64,000 bases of DNA from Phanerochaete sordida (lineage: Eukaryota > Basidiomycota > Agaricomycetes > Polyporales > Phanerochaetaceae): assembly GCA_019973155.2 (NCBI GenBank), contig BPQB01000094.1, positions 58,020 to 122,019 on the forward strand. The letters are read 5' to 3'. The position numbers and the translations under genes are program-made. The notes beneath the pieces were generated by a model. It was not told the DNA's origin. It saw only the letters and a list, made by a program, of their open reading frames with translations, and did no database searches. Below are positions 44,734-57,806 of this stretch, piece after piece (position 1 is the stretch's first letter; each line of letters starts with the position of its first letter).

Positions 44734-47700
44734 TGTTGAATGTCGGGTCTCAGATACTACCTGTTGGGGGCTGGTGTTATACGTACCTCGTCGAGGATTG
44801 GCTATCGCATTTTTGGTTTGCAGCATGTAAATATTCCACGTCGTTTCGTCGAATACCCTTCTTGGAGCGCAGTTGCAGATGGAGTGAGCCGTAACAGAGT
44901 TAAGAGTCACTTAGTCCGAGTTCAAAGCCCTCACGAACCCCGCCACGATGTTCGAACACTCACAGCTTGATCCTCTGCTTCTTTCTATCAGCACTATCTG
45001 GACATTCATTCCAAACACGAGGATCCTACACCTGCGAATCCGGATCGCTTTCGACTACAACGAAGAATAACGGTCTCGTTAACAACAGAGGTCGGTGCCA
45101 GAGTCAGCGGCCATACTGGTGAGGTCGCGCTCCTCGCTGGCGACACGGAGGACGATAGCGCGCAGTCTAGCGACGCTGGAGGTGGGAACGGATGCTTGGC
45201 TGCGCGCGGCGCGTTTGGGATCTTCGGCACGATGCGCAAGAATGGGACTAGGATGACAGCGAAGGGGGCGATGCAGTCGGGGACATTTTGGCAGTGCTAA
45301 GACTTGAGCTTGGCATATGAGAGCGTAGAACTGCATGGCGATTTCTGTTGGGTTTGGACACTTGCGATGGGGCCGTATGCATCTGGGCCACCTAAGAAGA
45401 ATACGCTAAGCGAAATGTGAATCGTCTGATCGAGAACCACCGCGCTGCATTAGGTGGCGACGGAAGACGGATGGGACGCGCACGACTGGGATTCAAGTAC
45501 CTCTCAGGCCCATGCTTGACTCGCGTATACACATGCCAAGGCTATGTTTGAAATATTCCTGTTGCGGATCTAGAGTACAGATATCTTCGTGTGTATGCCT
45601 CTTTGCCCCGGCCCCGTTCAAGCGGTGAAGACGCAACGAGTAGCTATGTACGTCATCAGAAACGTTGAAATGCACGTCAACAAAACGAATACTCGCACCT
45701 CAGACGATATGATACCAAGCCCGTAGCCCAGCGCCCTCGCGAAGTTGGCGTCCGGTAAATAAATTCTGCGAGAGGACGAACTTTCGGCGGGGTCACCGGA
45801 CAAGCGGGCCCGGACGCAGTCCAAGAACGATACCTAGTGGCCCATGGCTCTGCCGTAATCGTTATGGTTTTCCTCAAACGCATACCAGCTTGCATTCATC
45901 CATCTCGAGAAAGTGAACAACGCATTCGCTCTACTCGATATGTTTTGGAATACATGACAGCTTATCGGTCTCCATTCGAGTCTAGAAGCGCATCGTGGAG
46001 GGTTACTGTACAGCGGGTGCCGCCGTGCGCCGTGCGGACTGCAGTGAGCAGGGGTGTCCCAGGGGCCGTGGAGGCGTCGGGCTGTCGTCCCGAGCGCGCA
46101 GTCGTCTCTGCACGGTCGCGCTTGTCGGATACAACCTCTGGCCTGGTCTCCGGCCGTGTCTGCGCATTTTCGTGTATCTCTGTGCCTGACGAATATGAGG
46201 ATTAGAGCAGAGAAGAGGTGCTCAGGCGTACCGTCGCTGCACCTTTCCTTGGACCCTACTATCGTCTCCCTGGCTTCGAGCTCTTCGTGGATTCGATACA
46301 TACTATGCCCAAATTAAGTATAGGGAGCGTGAAGTCAAGCAGGACAGTGTGCGTGATGCGTACCTCGTCAGGTTTGGACCGAAAATTCTCGTTCATCTTG
46401 CGCTGCTCGGCCTCCTGCATCGTCTTCTCGCGCAGCTCGACAGGTGCTTGCTCCTTCTCTGCGAGCGGTGCAATCTACGATGAATGCGGTTCAGAGTATC
46501 GCGCATAAAGCGCGATAGCGACTGGCGCGTAGCACGCTCACCTGTAGAGGTCATGGGGAGCGCCCGAGGAGTGAAACGCGATGCGACGTACCGTTCCCGC
46601 GGACGACTGGGCTGGTCGTAGCTGTTTCCCTCGGCATTGTACTAGCAAGCGCAGCCTTCCCCTGGACGCTCGAGAGGTCGCTGGCAAGCGACTCGTGCAA
46701 TGCAAAGATTAAAATGTGGGATAGCTAGGCGGCGTAGCGAGTCTTTGGGTGTGCAATCTGGCGTCGCTGCTGCGGCTTGAATGTTCTCTAAGAGAGCGTT
46801 CCATACGGATAACTGGCCATGACCCTGCCATTCTGGTCAATGACACACTAAATCCCAGAGGTGGGGTGCGCACCGTCTTGGCCCTCGAGCCTAGGGCGAA
46901 TGTGGCTGTGCACCGCGCTGGCCGTCGGCACTCTTCGAAGAGTACCGCGGTAAAGCAGAGCCTAGGAAATGTGTAGAGCGTGCCCGTCTCGTTGGTCAAT
47001 GTGCACAGTTTACGCGTCGACACGAATTTCCGGTGACCCTTTGGGTCCTCTCGGCTGGGCATATTTGGAACGTGGATGGGCCATCGAACGCGCATAGCGC
47101 CGTCGACTGGCCAGTATCTTGACTTTTACAATCTGCGAGGCTTGCGAGTGTGCCCATATTGATGAGAGAAGGAGAACGATTATACGTTCAAGTCGTTTGT
47201 ATGCGGCCGTGCGCTTTGCAGGGGAACTGATCGACGCGACGAGAGGTGAGACAGATCATAAAGCCAAAGAGAGCAGCCACGCTCACCAGAAACGTAGCTG
47301 AGCGAGTTGTTCAGGGCCCCCGAGCGGTCGGCGGTCGACACGGTGCCGATACAGGGACGCGGCGAAGCGCGTTCGATGTTGCTCGCGCAGGGCACTGTCC
47401 CAAGGTCGGAAGGCGCGAAGACGCTGCACTGTCAAGCTTACCACGACCTCAGATCCTCGCCAAGACATCGAGCTCGGCTGGTCGTCGAGTGTCATATGTC
47501 GTGCTCGAGGTGGGCGGGGACAGGAGAGGGCGGGCGGCAAGGCGCATCATTTTGACGCGGCAAGAAACTAGAGGATGGCCGCGAGCGGCAGAAACCTTGC
47601 TTGGTATCACAGCACTTCTGAACATATAATCCGAGGTCCTGAGGTATGTATTCAAGGACAACATCTAGTGACGCTAGCAGTGCGCTTTAGCAGTCCTTGG

Positions 47701-47828
47701 ACCACGATTATTGGGCGTGAGACATTTGTAAGCCAAGTATATATCGTGTGCGAAACCCTACAAGTTCCTCGGCTTCTGTGGATGGCATAGAGGACGGAGA
47801 GGCGTTCGTAACACCTCGTTGTGTTAAA
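44734..47828. other. Unassigned sequence with possible gene scraps
   Basis: About 3.1 kb. On the minus strand near 46,490-46,370 a charged helical segment (APVELREKTMQEAEQRKMNENF) ends at a GTACGC donor and looks like an exon remnant; the gene is not identified. Frames at 47,246-47,664 are open in several phases without conserved content. Confidence 0.35.
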
Positions 47829-48041
47829 CTACGGCATGTTGCTTCTGCTCCTGGGTGCAGGTTCCTTGAGCAGGTGTAAGCTCACAGCGTCCAAGGCATA
47901 TACGTTGGGCTTCCTGCTAAGGTAGACCTCATTCACGTACGGTTGCATCACATGACCAGCGTCTGTCACGCTCGCGTCCAATTCGCGCGCGTTTGGCTGA
48001 GGAAACCCGTAGAAATTGTAATTAGAACAGACGTCGGTCAC
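47829..48041 (-). pseudogene. Unidentified gene fragment sharing a block with 48,880-49,019
   Basis: The minus frame includes RELDASVTDAGHVMQPYVNEVYLSRKPN. The block HVMQPYVNEVYL recurs on the plus strand about 1 kb away. The nucleotide similarity covers roughly 45 bp (47,917-47,962 against the complement of 48,880-48,925). This looks like two diverged copies of one coding segment in inverted orientation. The protein family is not recognised. Confidence 0.35.
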
Positions 48042-48879
48042 CAGATATCATTCTGAGACGAGAGACTTATAGAATTCATACTATTCCAGGATTCTCTGGT
48101 CGCAGATTTTGTATGCTAGTGTCTGAGAGAGCGGAATTAAGCTCGACAGGCTCGGGAGGCGCAGATTACATAATCAGCCCAGATGAGCGTCCGGGCAGCA
48201 ACCAAATATTCAACACAGCACTCCGTGGGGCGTGGTAGGGGATGGGACGAAAGACGAAGCGGGATCGCTCGAGCATAGCAAACCTGAGCGAGTGGGCCAG
48301 GAAGCGCAGAAAGGTAGAGGTTGAGGAGGAGAAGGAAAATGTGCGTAAATTGGGATTATATTACGTGGCAGAGCGAACTGACCTTTGAGACGTTCTTCTA
48401 CAGCGCGAGGATGCAGGAACGAGCGATACGGTGGACGCGGGGGACCCTGCGAAGCCTCCTGAAGCGGAGACTGGCGATAGCCCGAAAGCATTACCTGTGG
48501 TATCAGCATTCTCGGGGCTGCAATCACTCACGAACATAATGGAACTTGCCTCCCCTATTACACTGCTTGAGCACGACCTGGGCCATGGTACGCCACTTCT
48601 TGAGTTACCCCCATCGTTTTGCAACTCCCGCCTTCAAGGCAGAGCGCGCCGGAATCGAGCCTTAATGCACCAGCCCCGGCATAATCCTTTCCCCTTCGTG
48701 TGCATATCTTTATCTGTATTTATTCACCCTACCTAGCACTTCCTAATTGCCTCTCGCCGTCGTTGAGGACTTCGCTTCTCTGTACATAATATTCATTATA
48801 ATTTAGACCACTAAGTACATATCCAACCTGTTTTCGGAAGCCAGACGCACGTCCCGCCGTCGCGGTCACAGTCTGTCAC
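48042..48879. other. Intergenic, nothing recognised
   Basis: About 840 bp between the two inverted fragments. No coding or RNA feature is supported. Confidence 0.35.
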
Positions 48880-49019
48880 ATGTCATGTGATGCAACCGTA
48901 TGTGAATGAGGTCTACCTTACGGAAAATGCGCTAAATCGTGATGGGCTGGTGGAGATTCACATCCCGCGGAGCGACGACTCGTGTTTATCTGAGGCGATG
49001 ATGTCTGTCGATGTCTAAG
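48880..49019 (+). pseudogene. Second copy of the HVMQPYVNEVYL fragment
   Basis: The plus frame reads CHVMQPYVNEVYLTENALNRDGLVEIHIPRSDD and ends at TAA (49,017-49,019). It shares only the first block with the minus-strand copy; the rest differs. It is too short to be a gene by itself. Confidence 0.35.
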
Positions 49020-49450
49020 TAAGGCCGCGCCGGAACAGTGGGTATGATTCAGGGAACGTTCTTCACCTCGCTCGGAGCGTCGCGCATGTCGTAGTGCGCG
49101 GTTGACTAGATGACTACCTTATATCTCGAGTTTCGTCTAGACCGGGAGTGAAAGTGGTGGTAGGCGTAGGCCACCTCTGCTGCCACGGCAGGCCTGGCAG
49201 TCCTCAGCCGCTGTACAACTTACCTATCAGCCAGCCCTCATAGCGTGCTGCGGTGTTTAGGAGACTGTAAGTGTATATATATACCTCGTTGTTGCAGTCG
49301 TGTATCACATCAATCAATGAGTGAAAAGCTACGTGAAGGAAGTTCGAAGTTCGAACCAGTACTCACGCGGCGGAGCGCGGTAGTGGGAGCAATGCGTGAG
49401 AATATAGTACCGTATGTGGATAGGCGCTCGGTCCATCGAAATGAGGCTTC

Positions 49451-49456
49451 ATTTAT
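49451..49456. repeat. Left target-site duplication ATTTAT
   Basis: ATTTAT directly flanks both ends of the inverted-repeat element (also 52,595-52,600). Because the motif is short and AT-rich, duplications of 2-6 bp cannot be fully separated from terminal bases. Confidence 0.55.
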
Positions 49457-50385
49457 GCACCTCGACCTCACGGGAATCGAAGCCGAGAAGCTCCGTCATC
49501 TGGGGGGGGACGCCCAACCCTCCGAGCATGGTTTCTCGCTGATCCCCTCACCCCAGCCAATTCGCAGCTATTTTTCTTAATTCTCGTTTGGGAACCTAGG
49601 GGCCTGAAACCCAAGGCCTGAGGCACCGCCGTCGTCGGGCGCCCCTCGGCATCAAGGCCTGGCAACGCCTGTCCCGCCCATCATTCGGCGCGGCTCGCTT
49701 CCCTTCCCCGCGCCCGTCGCTTCCCGACCGCGTTCCCATCATCCCCGCCTCCGCGCTCGCCGTCTCCGACGATGACGACGCTTCTCCCCTTCCATCTCAG
49801 CCATTTTCCGGCCGTTTTACGTAGTTCTTGCTGTATTGTATAACTTTAAAGGCCTGCTATCTAATACACCGAACATATGGGGGTACTGTGCGCTGGTAGG
49901 CAAGTGCTAGCTTTCCAGGCGCTCGTTCGTGCCTAACTGCCCACGCCGCGCGCCGCGCACTTGGGCGCCTTCAGTGACGGCGCGCCCCGCCCCGTCTTCG
50001 CGTAGTTTTGCTGTCCCAGTCGTAGATAGCGTGTATTGTGATCTATATAAACAAGTTATTCGTATATTGTGCGTGCCGCTGGTCTTGTATAGGGTGGATG
50101 GCACGTCGGTCACTCAGATGTAGCAGGGCGGCACCCGGAGCGCCCGCCCGCCGCTGCTCTTGCATCTACCACAATCTCTTGACCCAACGACTCAACGATT
50201 CCTGCCACAGTGCCTTGGACTAGTTGCGGGCACAATATCCAGCTGCGGCGCTGCCGGCGGAGTCGTTTGCGAGCGGAAATGCCAGCGCCATCAGCGCATC
50301 AGCGCCACCAAGGGCGTCGGGTGCGCACTTACACCCGCTAAATTACCAAGCGCCCAATGAGGTCATCGCACCCAAGGCGACATTT
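49457..50385 (+). repeat. Left long inverted repeat
   Basis: Pairs with 51,664-52,594 in inverted orientation. It is near-identical from 49,457 to about 49,830 and more diverged from there to 50,385, where the block ending in GAGGTCAT...GGCGACATTT is again well kept. Confidence 0.85.
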
Positions 50386-51663
50386 TAGCATTCCCCCCGC
50401 TTCCCGTTCTCATTTCCTCACCGCTTACTATCTCAGAGTCCATTATTATAGTATTATGTACTCCATACCGATGTCTAGTAGCTGCGCAACATGTCTGTAA
50501 TATGATATGCATACATTAATCAAAACCACACTCCAATACTTCGCTTATTTGGGGTATGTCAGTGGTTCTATGACGATCTGGGTCTTTATATGTTGCTGTA
50601 CGGCTATTCAGAGCGTAAACTCAGCACTGCTTTCTACACATATGGCTCTTAGGCTCACCACAGTGTATGAAACACCTTCAAAAGGATAACAGCGAATAAT
50701 CTGTCGTTTTACTGTGGGCTCAATCCTCTGCGAATATGCCTACAAAGTCAGACTATGATATAGCTATCTACCCTTAATACGTCTGTGAGTTCTTGGCTCA
50801 ATAGGAGCAAGGTACATGATCATATCCTTCATAAACTACTGACTTTATCGACATTTAGCCTTAAAACAACAGAAAACGTCGTCTAGCAGAGCCTATCTGA
50901 GTCTATAAATCATAATGCCTCGTCACAGCATCTGCATAAGGTATATATACATGATTGAGGCAAGCGGACCTGCACACCATGTCTGAGTATGTCCAGCACG
51001 ACGGTGTGCACCAGTTTGTGCTTCTGAGTGGCACTGAAGCTTACCAAAGGTGCCATCCTACGTGAACTGGTGTACCCCTCGCCCATATCGCATCGTGAGC
51101 TAGTATAAATTTGTATATCCCCGTTTTCCTGTGCTGCGAATCCAACCGTCGTAAACCGCCCATCCCATTCTGAGTCGTTGTGGTGCGATTCAGGAGATCT
51201 CGTCCAGATCACGCCTTAAGCGCCCTTTTTGAGCGAACAGATCTGGCGTATCGCCTTCCATATCTACATGTAGGACGCTCAAAACGTATACGGTACAGTT
51301 TTAGGGACTCAATAGATGTGATTTAACCCCTCGGAGCCCGCGATTTCACAATTGTTTTTTACAATGTTTCGCAGGCTGTAGAATGATGTTGGGGAAGACT
51401 GTGACCTCTGAATGCAGTCGCAAGTATAGCCATATGCATATATACCTTGTTTAGCGCAGTAGACATGCAATAGACTGCGTATATATAGTATGACATGCTG
51501 GAAGAGGCGGATATACAGTAGAATTCGGTCATTCAATGCTTTTCAAGCCGTGCAACGGTGGGACTGGCACAGAAAGTATCCACGTTTATGCGAGTGCATG
51601 TATTAGTGACCTAACGGTATCTCCGATGCCGCAAATGACGAGGGACGAAAGGGATAGACGTCG
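50386..51663. other. Core of the inverted-repeat element, non-coding
   Basis: AT-rich sequence with stops in all frames and frequent TATATA-type words. No gene, RNA or promoter can be supported. Confidence 0.5.
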
Positions 51664-52594
51664 AAATGTCGCCCTTTGTGCTATGACCTCATTGGGCGCT
51701 TGGTAATTTAGCGGGCGTAAGTGCGCGCCCGACGCCCTTGGTGGCGCTGATGCGCTGATGCCACTCGCATTCCCACTCGCAAACGGCGCCGCCAGCAGCG
51801 TAGGAGCCGCATATCATCCAGCTATCAGCCCAAGGCGATGTGACAGTAGTACTCGGGCCACGGGCTCAGCAGGCAGGGGTAGAAGCAGGAGCGGCGGCGG
51901 GCGGGCGCTCCGGGTGCCGCCCTGCTACATCCGAGTGACCGACGTGCCATCCACCCTATACAGGGCCGACAGCGTGCCCAACGCATGTAGAAATTGTGTA
52001 TACAGAATAAATTACACGCTATTTACAATTGGGACGGCCAAATTACGCGAAACAGTGCGCGGGAGTGCACTCACGGTCACCGAGGGCGCCTAGGAGGGCG
52101 GGAGTGGCGGGACAGCCGCCCGCGCATCAGCGTCGGTAAGGTCAGCCCTCGCCCGCCATCGTGCAAAGCCCCGTGTACAGCATCTATTCAATGAAAATAG
52201 TATATAGCTATTCAAAACAGCAAGAACTACGTAAAACGGCCGGAAAATGGCTGAGATGGAAGGGGAGAAGCGTCGTCATCGTCGGAGACGGCGAGCGCGG
52301 AGGCGGGGATGATGGGAACGCGGTCGGGAAGCGACGGGCGCGGGGAAGGGAAGCGAGCCGCGCCGAATGATGGGCGGGACAGGCGTTGCCAGGCCTTGAT
52401 GCCGAGGGGCGCCCGACGACGGCGGTGCCTCAGGCCTTGGGTTTCAGGCCCCTAGGTTCCCAAACGAGAATTAGGAAAAATAGCTGCGAATTGGCTGGGG
52501 TGAGGGGATCAGCGAGAAACCATGCTCGGAGGGTTGGGCGTCCCCCCCCAGATGACGGAGCTTCTCGGCTTCGATTCCCGTGAGGTCGAGGTGC
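51664..52594 (-). repeat. Right long inverted repeat
   Basis: Inverted counterpart of 49,457-50,385, with the same two-level pattern of similarity. The outer end is at 52,594, followed by ATTTAT. Confidence 0.85.
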
Positions 52595-55500
52595 ATTTAT
52601 GGGGGTCCGCAAGAAACCTTGTCAAGCAAGGTAATGCGCGCTCATCAACGCGTACAACTTGAACCGCCGTCCCTCCTTCGTTGCCCCCCTCCGCGTCCGC
52701 TCGCCGCTTCTGCCATTCTTCACGCCACACCCTGGTCTCTGTCGGCTGTCAGGCCTTCTCGCTGGGACATACGTGCCGCATGACTCTTCAAAAGCACCAT
52801 GTCAGATATATATGAGAATGAAACCCACTCCGAACCGCGTGGCTGTGAGTACACGCGCTGTGCCCGTATTTGACAGTGGTGGCTAACATTGACGATCTGA
52901 ATCTTGGTAGAGGCGATGCAGATATCGAATTGGCGCTGTGTACAGCGCATCATCGGCGCTGTCATCGAATACGAGACAGGACTGCCCAGGACTCGAACTT
53001 CCTACCACGCTCTCGGGTCGGGTGAAGACCATGGAGTCGAGCCGGCCGCGCAATGCCATGTCTATCATAGCAGGCGAGAGGTGATTGGAGGCGCTTCCAG
53101 CTCTTGCTGCGGCCAACATGACGTGCCAGGTACGTGTACTTTCGATGCTGCGTGGATGTGATTGGCTCATGTGTGCATGTCAGCTTGCTACAGAGCTCTA
53201 ATTGGTCTGAAGATTGTCAAGTCCATCGCTCTGCCTTGCAGGTCAACGTCTTCGACGACGCGGTGCGGCGCGATGCGGTGCGATGTAATTTTGAGGTGCG
53301 TGTCTTCGCGATATGCACGTTGTCTGTCACCCCAACCGTTCCACCTTCCCAGGTTCATGGCCACTCTTGCACAAGGTAGAAATAACGGCCGGTCATATAC
53401 ATTGGAGGAATATGACAATAGTCGTGCCGAGGTGCGTGTCGCAGCGTTAAGTCGCCAGAATCTGAGGCTAACGATCACGCGCTACCAGCGCTGTGATCCG
53501 CAGCATTTCTATTCTCGCAGGCCTCGACTTGAGAGCCGCCCTCAAAGACGCGAAATCCTCCGCTGGCGCCCGACTTCCCAACGGAAACGTCCGCGTCACC
53601 CGTCTGTGTCTCATCTTCTCAAGCGGTAGCCAAGAGCCTATCCTGGCCACCCGAATCGCCTTTCGCGCTCTCACTGAAGCAGACACCGCCGTTCCCGCCC
53701 TCTGGGATACTGGCGCCGAAGATTGTCGAGTCTAAGAGGGCATCTCTGTATTCGTTCGTGCTGCCGGCGTCGCCGCTGCGCACTGGCTCCGCGCGTTACA
53801 TGCGTCACCACCGCCCCTGGAGAAACCCTATCCGTCTCCCAGGTCGCCGTTCGTAGGGCCGTAGAGCGAGTGGCCGCTGGTGCAGGCGGTAGCTATTGGC
53901 GTTTCGGTGGGTGTCTGGTACCATAGCGCGTAGACAGTAGATGCTTACAGTCTGCGCCAAGGCCCGACAGCTCTGCCACTGCCGCTGCCGCCGCCATCAT
54001 CAAGAATGTATTCGGCGGACGCACCGGCGAGGTCGGCGGAGGAGATGGCGAGCGAGACGGAGGAAACGTGCGCAACGAAATATTTTCGGTCTGGGCGCTG
54101 GTGGGAGAATACTTCGTCGGAGGTGCTGACGGAAGATGCATGGGGCTGGGGTTGCGGACGACTACCGTAGCGAGTGCATGGATACGCTCCGCGGCTCCGG
54201 GAGCGCCCATAGTGCTCAGGCTCCTCGGTAGAAGGTGAGAGCCAGTCCTTCGTAAACGCTCACCAGGCGCAGCTGACAACCTCACTCCAGATGGCCAGTC
54301 GGCCTCCTCGACTTTACCTCCGCGAGCAGCGTCACCTACCATGAATGTCGCGCGTGTGACGAAAGAATACCAATCAGACCTCAGGCTCTGGCGCACCACT
54401 TACCATGTGAGACTCGGACTTCGCGACTGTGGGAGCCGTGCTGATGGTCCCTTGACTCACAGGTCATGACTCCTGTTACGATCGAAGACGAAGACAGCCC
54501 GAGTTCTACACGCCAGTGCGTTCTGTGCAGCCGCAGTTCGCTGCGACTTGTCACCGGCACCGCACGGCGCGGCTGGAAAGAGGTGCTCCATGGCGCACCT
54601 GCAGCCTGGCAAGGCGATAAATCCGTGATCGCGAGGCTGCATGGTAAGCGGCGGTATCGCTTGGTCACAAGCTGTGGTACAGCGCATTGACTTCTATTTT
54701 CTATCTTACAGACATGCGCCCGGCTTTTTGGACGCATATACGAAATGACAAGTACCGCCTTGGTCAACGATGCTCGGATGCGCTGGCGTTGAGAGCGAGG
54801 CGAGGCATTGGATTCACCTGCCGAAAAAAGCGGCACAGCACTGCACTGTTGGTATGCACTCACATTTTGATCGAGTAATCGGCCATCGAGGTGACATTGT
54901 TCCTAGCAGGCTAATGACCAGGTCTTTGGTGGCAGGCAGCCCAGCTACGAGCAGGCGAAGACGACCTCGGGATGCGCGGAATACCAATGCGCAGTGTGGG
55001 AGAATTGACTCTTTCCCGCAGCACGTCCTCCGCGCAGGCCCTCCATAGGCTCAAGCACGCATGACGTTCAGCCTGCTCGCCTGGTCGATACCCACCAACG
55101 TCGTCTCGCAAATCCCGAGCTGGTACAAAGTCGAGCTCGGCGGCCCGGGCTCAGGTCTGCAAGAAACTCGAGGTTCATACTCTCAAAGCGTATCCACCAC
55201 CTCGCATTCGACCACTGCTTCATTGCCGATTCATCCAACCTCGTTGAGCAGATAAATCACTGGTACGTCTGCAGCAATTGCCTGAGGGGCTTACTTGACG
55301 CCTCCAGATATCGAAAATCCGCGATTCGCGGCACAGCGATTTCTGCCCTCGGCCTCAAACGCGCGTCGGCCCCGGCTCAACGTCAGCCGGTTGTATGTTA
55401 TGGTGAGTTCGATGGTTTTACTACATGAAGCGATGTTGATTTCACCATTACCTGCTCAGCAAAGACATGCTAGCCCACTACAAGCGGCGAGGTGGCACCG

Positions 55501-57806
55501 ACGACGCACCACAGCGAGCCTATCGCTCTCTCCGTATTCATAACACGGTCTCTGGGTACCCGAAGACATCAGACCGCGCTGGGACTGCTGGAGCATGCAA
55601 CTGTGCACGAATGTTTGCGGTAAGTAAAAATATTTGTCCTGCGCGAGTATTTATTCAGTCATTCCCAGAGCAGAAACTCGTGCCCGTCGAGCCCTGCAGA
55701 TCCATCATCATCAAATGATCAGCAGGTTCGCGCATTGTGCAGGGCGATTCTCGGGATGATCAACACGCAGCTCGCAGTGACTGTCGACTGCATCGTATTT
55801 CATGTCAACTTTGATGTATCCGGTACGATCTTCTAAAAACTGCTCCAAGGCCGGCTGGCATGCGCTAGGACCGCCAGTAAGATACACGATAGCTAACATA
55901 TGTTGTCGATACATACACACCTTTGATGTTTCCGGAGCACGGCTGCGGTGCCTCCCGCGAATCCCGTCTCAAAGCTGTTCCCGCGCATCAGAGTCGCAGA
56001 GGTTATGCACGACAAATGACGAGGTGGGGTAGAATTGGGATAAGAGCAGGTAAGTCGATCGAGCACTTTCAAAGTGCATGAGCGAGATATCAGAGTACTT
56101 GGGTGCTGCGAGGACGGAAGCAAAAGACTGGACCGGCCAGCGGCGGAGGCCCGAGGGCGCAGCTCAAGAAGCGCCCAGGAGCGGGAACCCGGACCGTTCC
56201 GCGCGCCACAAGGCCATCCTGCCTCTTTGTGGTCCAGACTCCACGCCCTCCACCATCGCCCTGCAGCAGGTTGCAGAACGCAGAGATGAGTTGGATACTC
56301 TTTGTGCTTGTGCTTGAGGATGCTGGAGCCGACGCTGAAGCCGGCGCCGAGGACTGGTCTCGAAATCTGACCCAGCACATGTAGCGGGCAGGCCGCACTG
56401 GCAGCTCCGTCCGGAAACCGTCCTTTTGGAGTAGACTGCACGGCATATCTGTTCACGTAAATATTTGGGCTTCGTGCACGTATCCGAGAGATCTCATTTT
56501 CAGAGTATTTCATCAGATATTGTTCTGCAGCACATGCGCGCCTGCTTCTGCTTCCCAGCCAAGTCAGCGAAGTCCCGCGGACAACGCGGCCTACAGCAGT
56601 TTAGGTATCGAATTCTTCCCATCGGGCTCATGATATCGCTTACTGGTGGAATGCTGTTGACAAAGGAAGATTTTGAGCAGGGTTTGGACACCCCGATCGT
56701 CTATGAACAAAGGATACGTTCGCCGCCCGAGGAGCCCGAGCGCGGAGTCGACGATCCTGCCACTAACCTGCAACGGCAAATGACGAACGCATCAGCACTA
56801 GGACTGTAAGTTCTCAGCACCAAGGCAAGACAGGAGGCCACGGACAGACGTACTGGGATGGGCGGCGGGCGTCATGTGCGATGGGCGGCGTACGGCCCCA
56901 ATAAGGCGCGACTTGGACGTGCTGGTGCCGGCAGACGGACAGAGGTCGCGGCGATGCCGGAAGACCTCAACACCGCAGACAACTAGTAGCCCCGGACCGA
57001 GGACTACCGAGGGCTACCTGGCATAGCGCGCACGTCAGCATTGCGACGGGCACGAGATTAGACGGCACACTGAAGGCATCATGCAGAGCGGCCGTGCGGC
57101 TTGAACGATTTCGGAGGGAGGAGCGCGCTCTCGCGCAGCTGTACATCAGAGGATGTTGTCGAAGACCTGCACTAGCCCGCGAGGAATATGGAAACGCGTT
57201 AGTGAAAGAGTGCTACCTGGGTTGTAACACAGGCTAGCGTGAGCTGTTCAAAGGTGCGACTCTCGCGGTGCGTCGTCGGCCCCAACTCGCTCGGCGCGTA
57301 CGGCTTTGCGCTATGGGTCGACGCGCAGTCGAGCACGCGATCGGTGTAAGCAGCGCATGCTGGGACTTGTGCTCCTGCGCATGCTCGCCTGCGGGACAAG
57401 CCAGGGATATCATCGTTCTTGACGGACAGACACTTGGTGATGACCATTTTCGTATCCTGGCCGCGACGCAGAACAGAATGGGACGTCGGGTCGTGCGGAA
57501 GCCTGGATACACGTCTGTTACCACAGATGCAACACGTCGTGACCAGACTGCGCAGGCGGCGTCCGCCTGTACCGAGAGGGCTGCCACATCCTGCGGGGCC
57601 CAAACGGCGAGGGATACGGTCCGTGCGCTCAACTTCCCGCTGCGTGACCAGTGTCTGAGTTTCCTGCGAGGCAGAATCACCGGCGCTACCGGGGGAGATC
57701 ACCTGGGCGGCCGCCACACCGCTGGTACATCAACAACCACCGCGTTCGCGCTACCTGAACGTCAACAGTCTGGCAACCCTCCGCTCTGATAGCTCTCTGC
57801 ACTTCC
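52595..57806. other. Large region of broken frames, no gene identified
   Basis: About 5.2 kb. A right-hand ATTTAT duplication copy starts it. Plus-strand frames around 53,490-54,230 change phase repeatedly (for example LDLRAALKDAKSSAGARLPNGNVRVTRLCLIFSSGS, then GSYWRFGG) and could be a decayed gene. A minus-strand frame at 55,711-55,920 and a plus-strand frame at 56,465-56,809 look protein-like but are isolated. I recognise none of them. Confidence 0.35.

Larger units (their letters stand above)
49457..52594. mobile_element. 3.14-kb non-autonomous element with long terminal inverted repeats
   Basis: The two ends are inverted copies of each other over about 0.93 kb (49,457-50,385 and 51,664-52,594), each starting with GCACCTCGACCTCACGGG at the outer edge and flanked by ATTTAT. 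The outer 375 bp or so differ at only a couple of positions, while the inner 550 bp carry many substitutions and a few length changes. The 1.28-kb core is AT-rich and has no coding capacity, so the element must depend on a transposase from elsewhere. No transposase family can be named from the ends alone. Confidence 0.85.

Noticed and set aside
49330..49400. GGTTCGAA box resembling a tRNA B box
   Set aside because: The T-arm stem does not pair and no A box or acceptor stem fits at the right distance.
52980..53060. GTTCGAGTCC match on the minus strand resembling a tRNA
   Set aside because: Only four pairs form in the T arm and no acceptor or D arm can be drawn.
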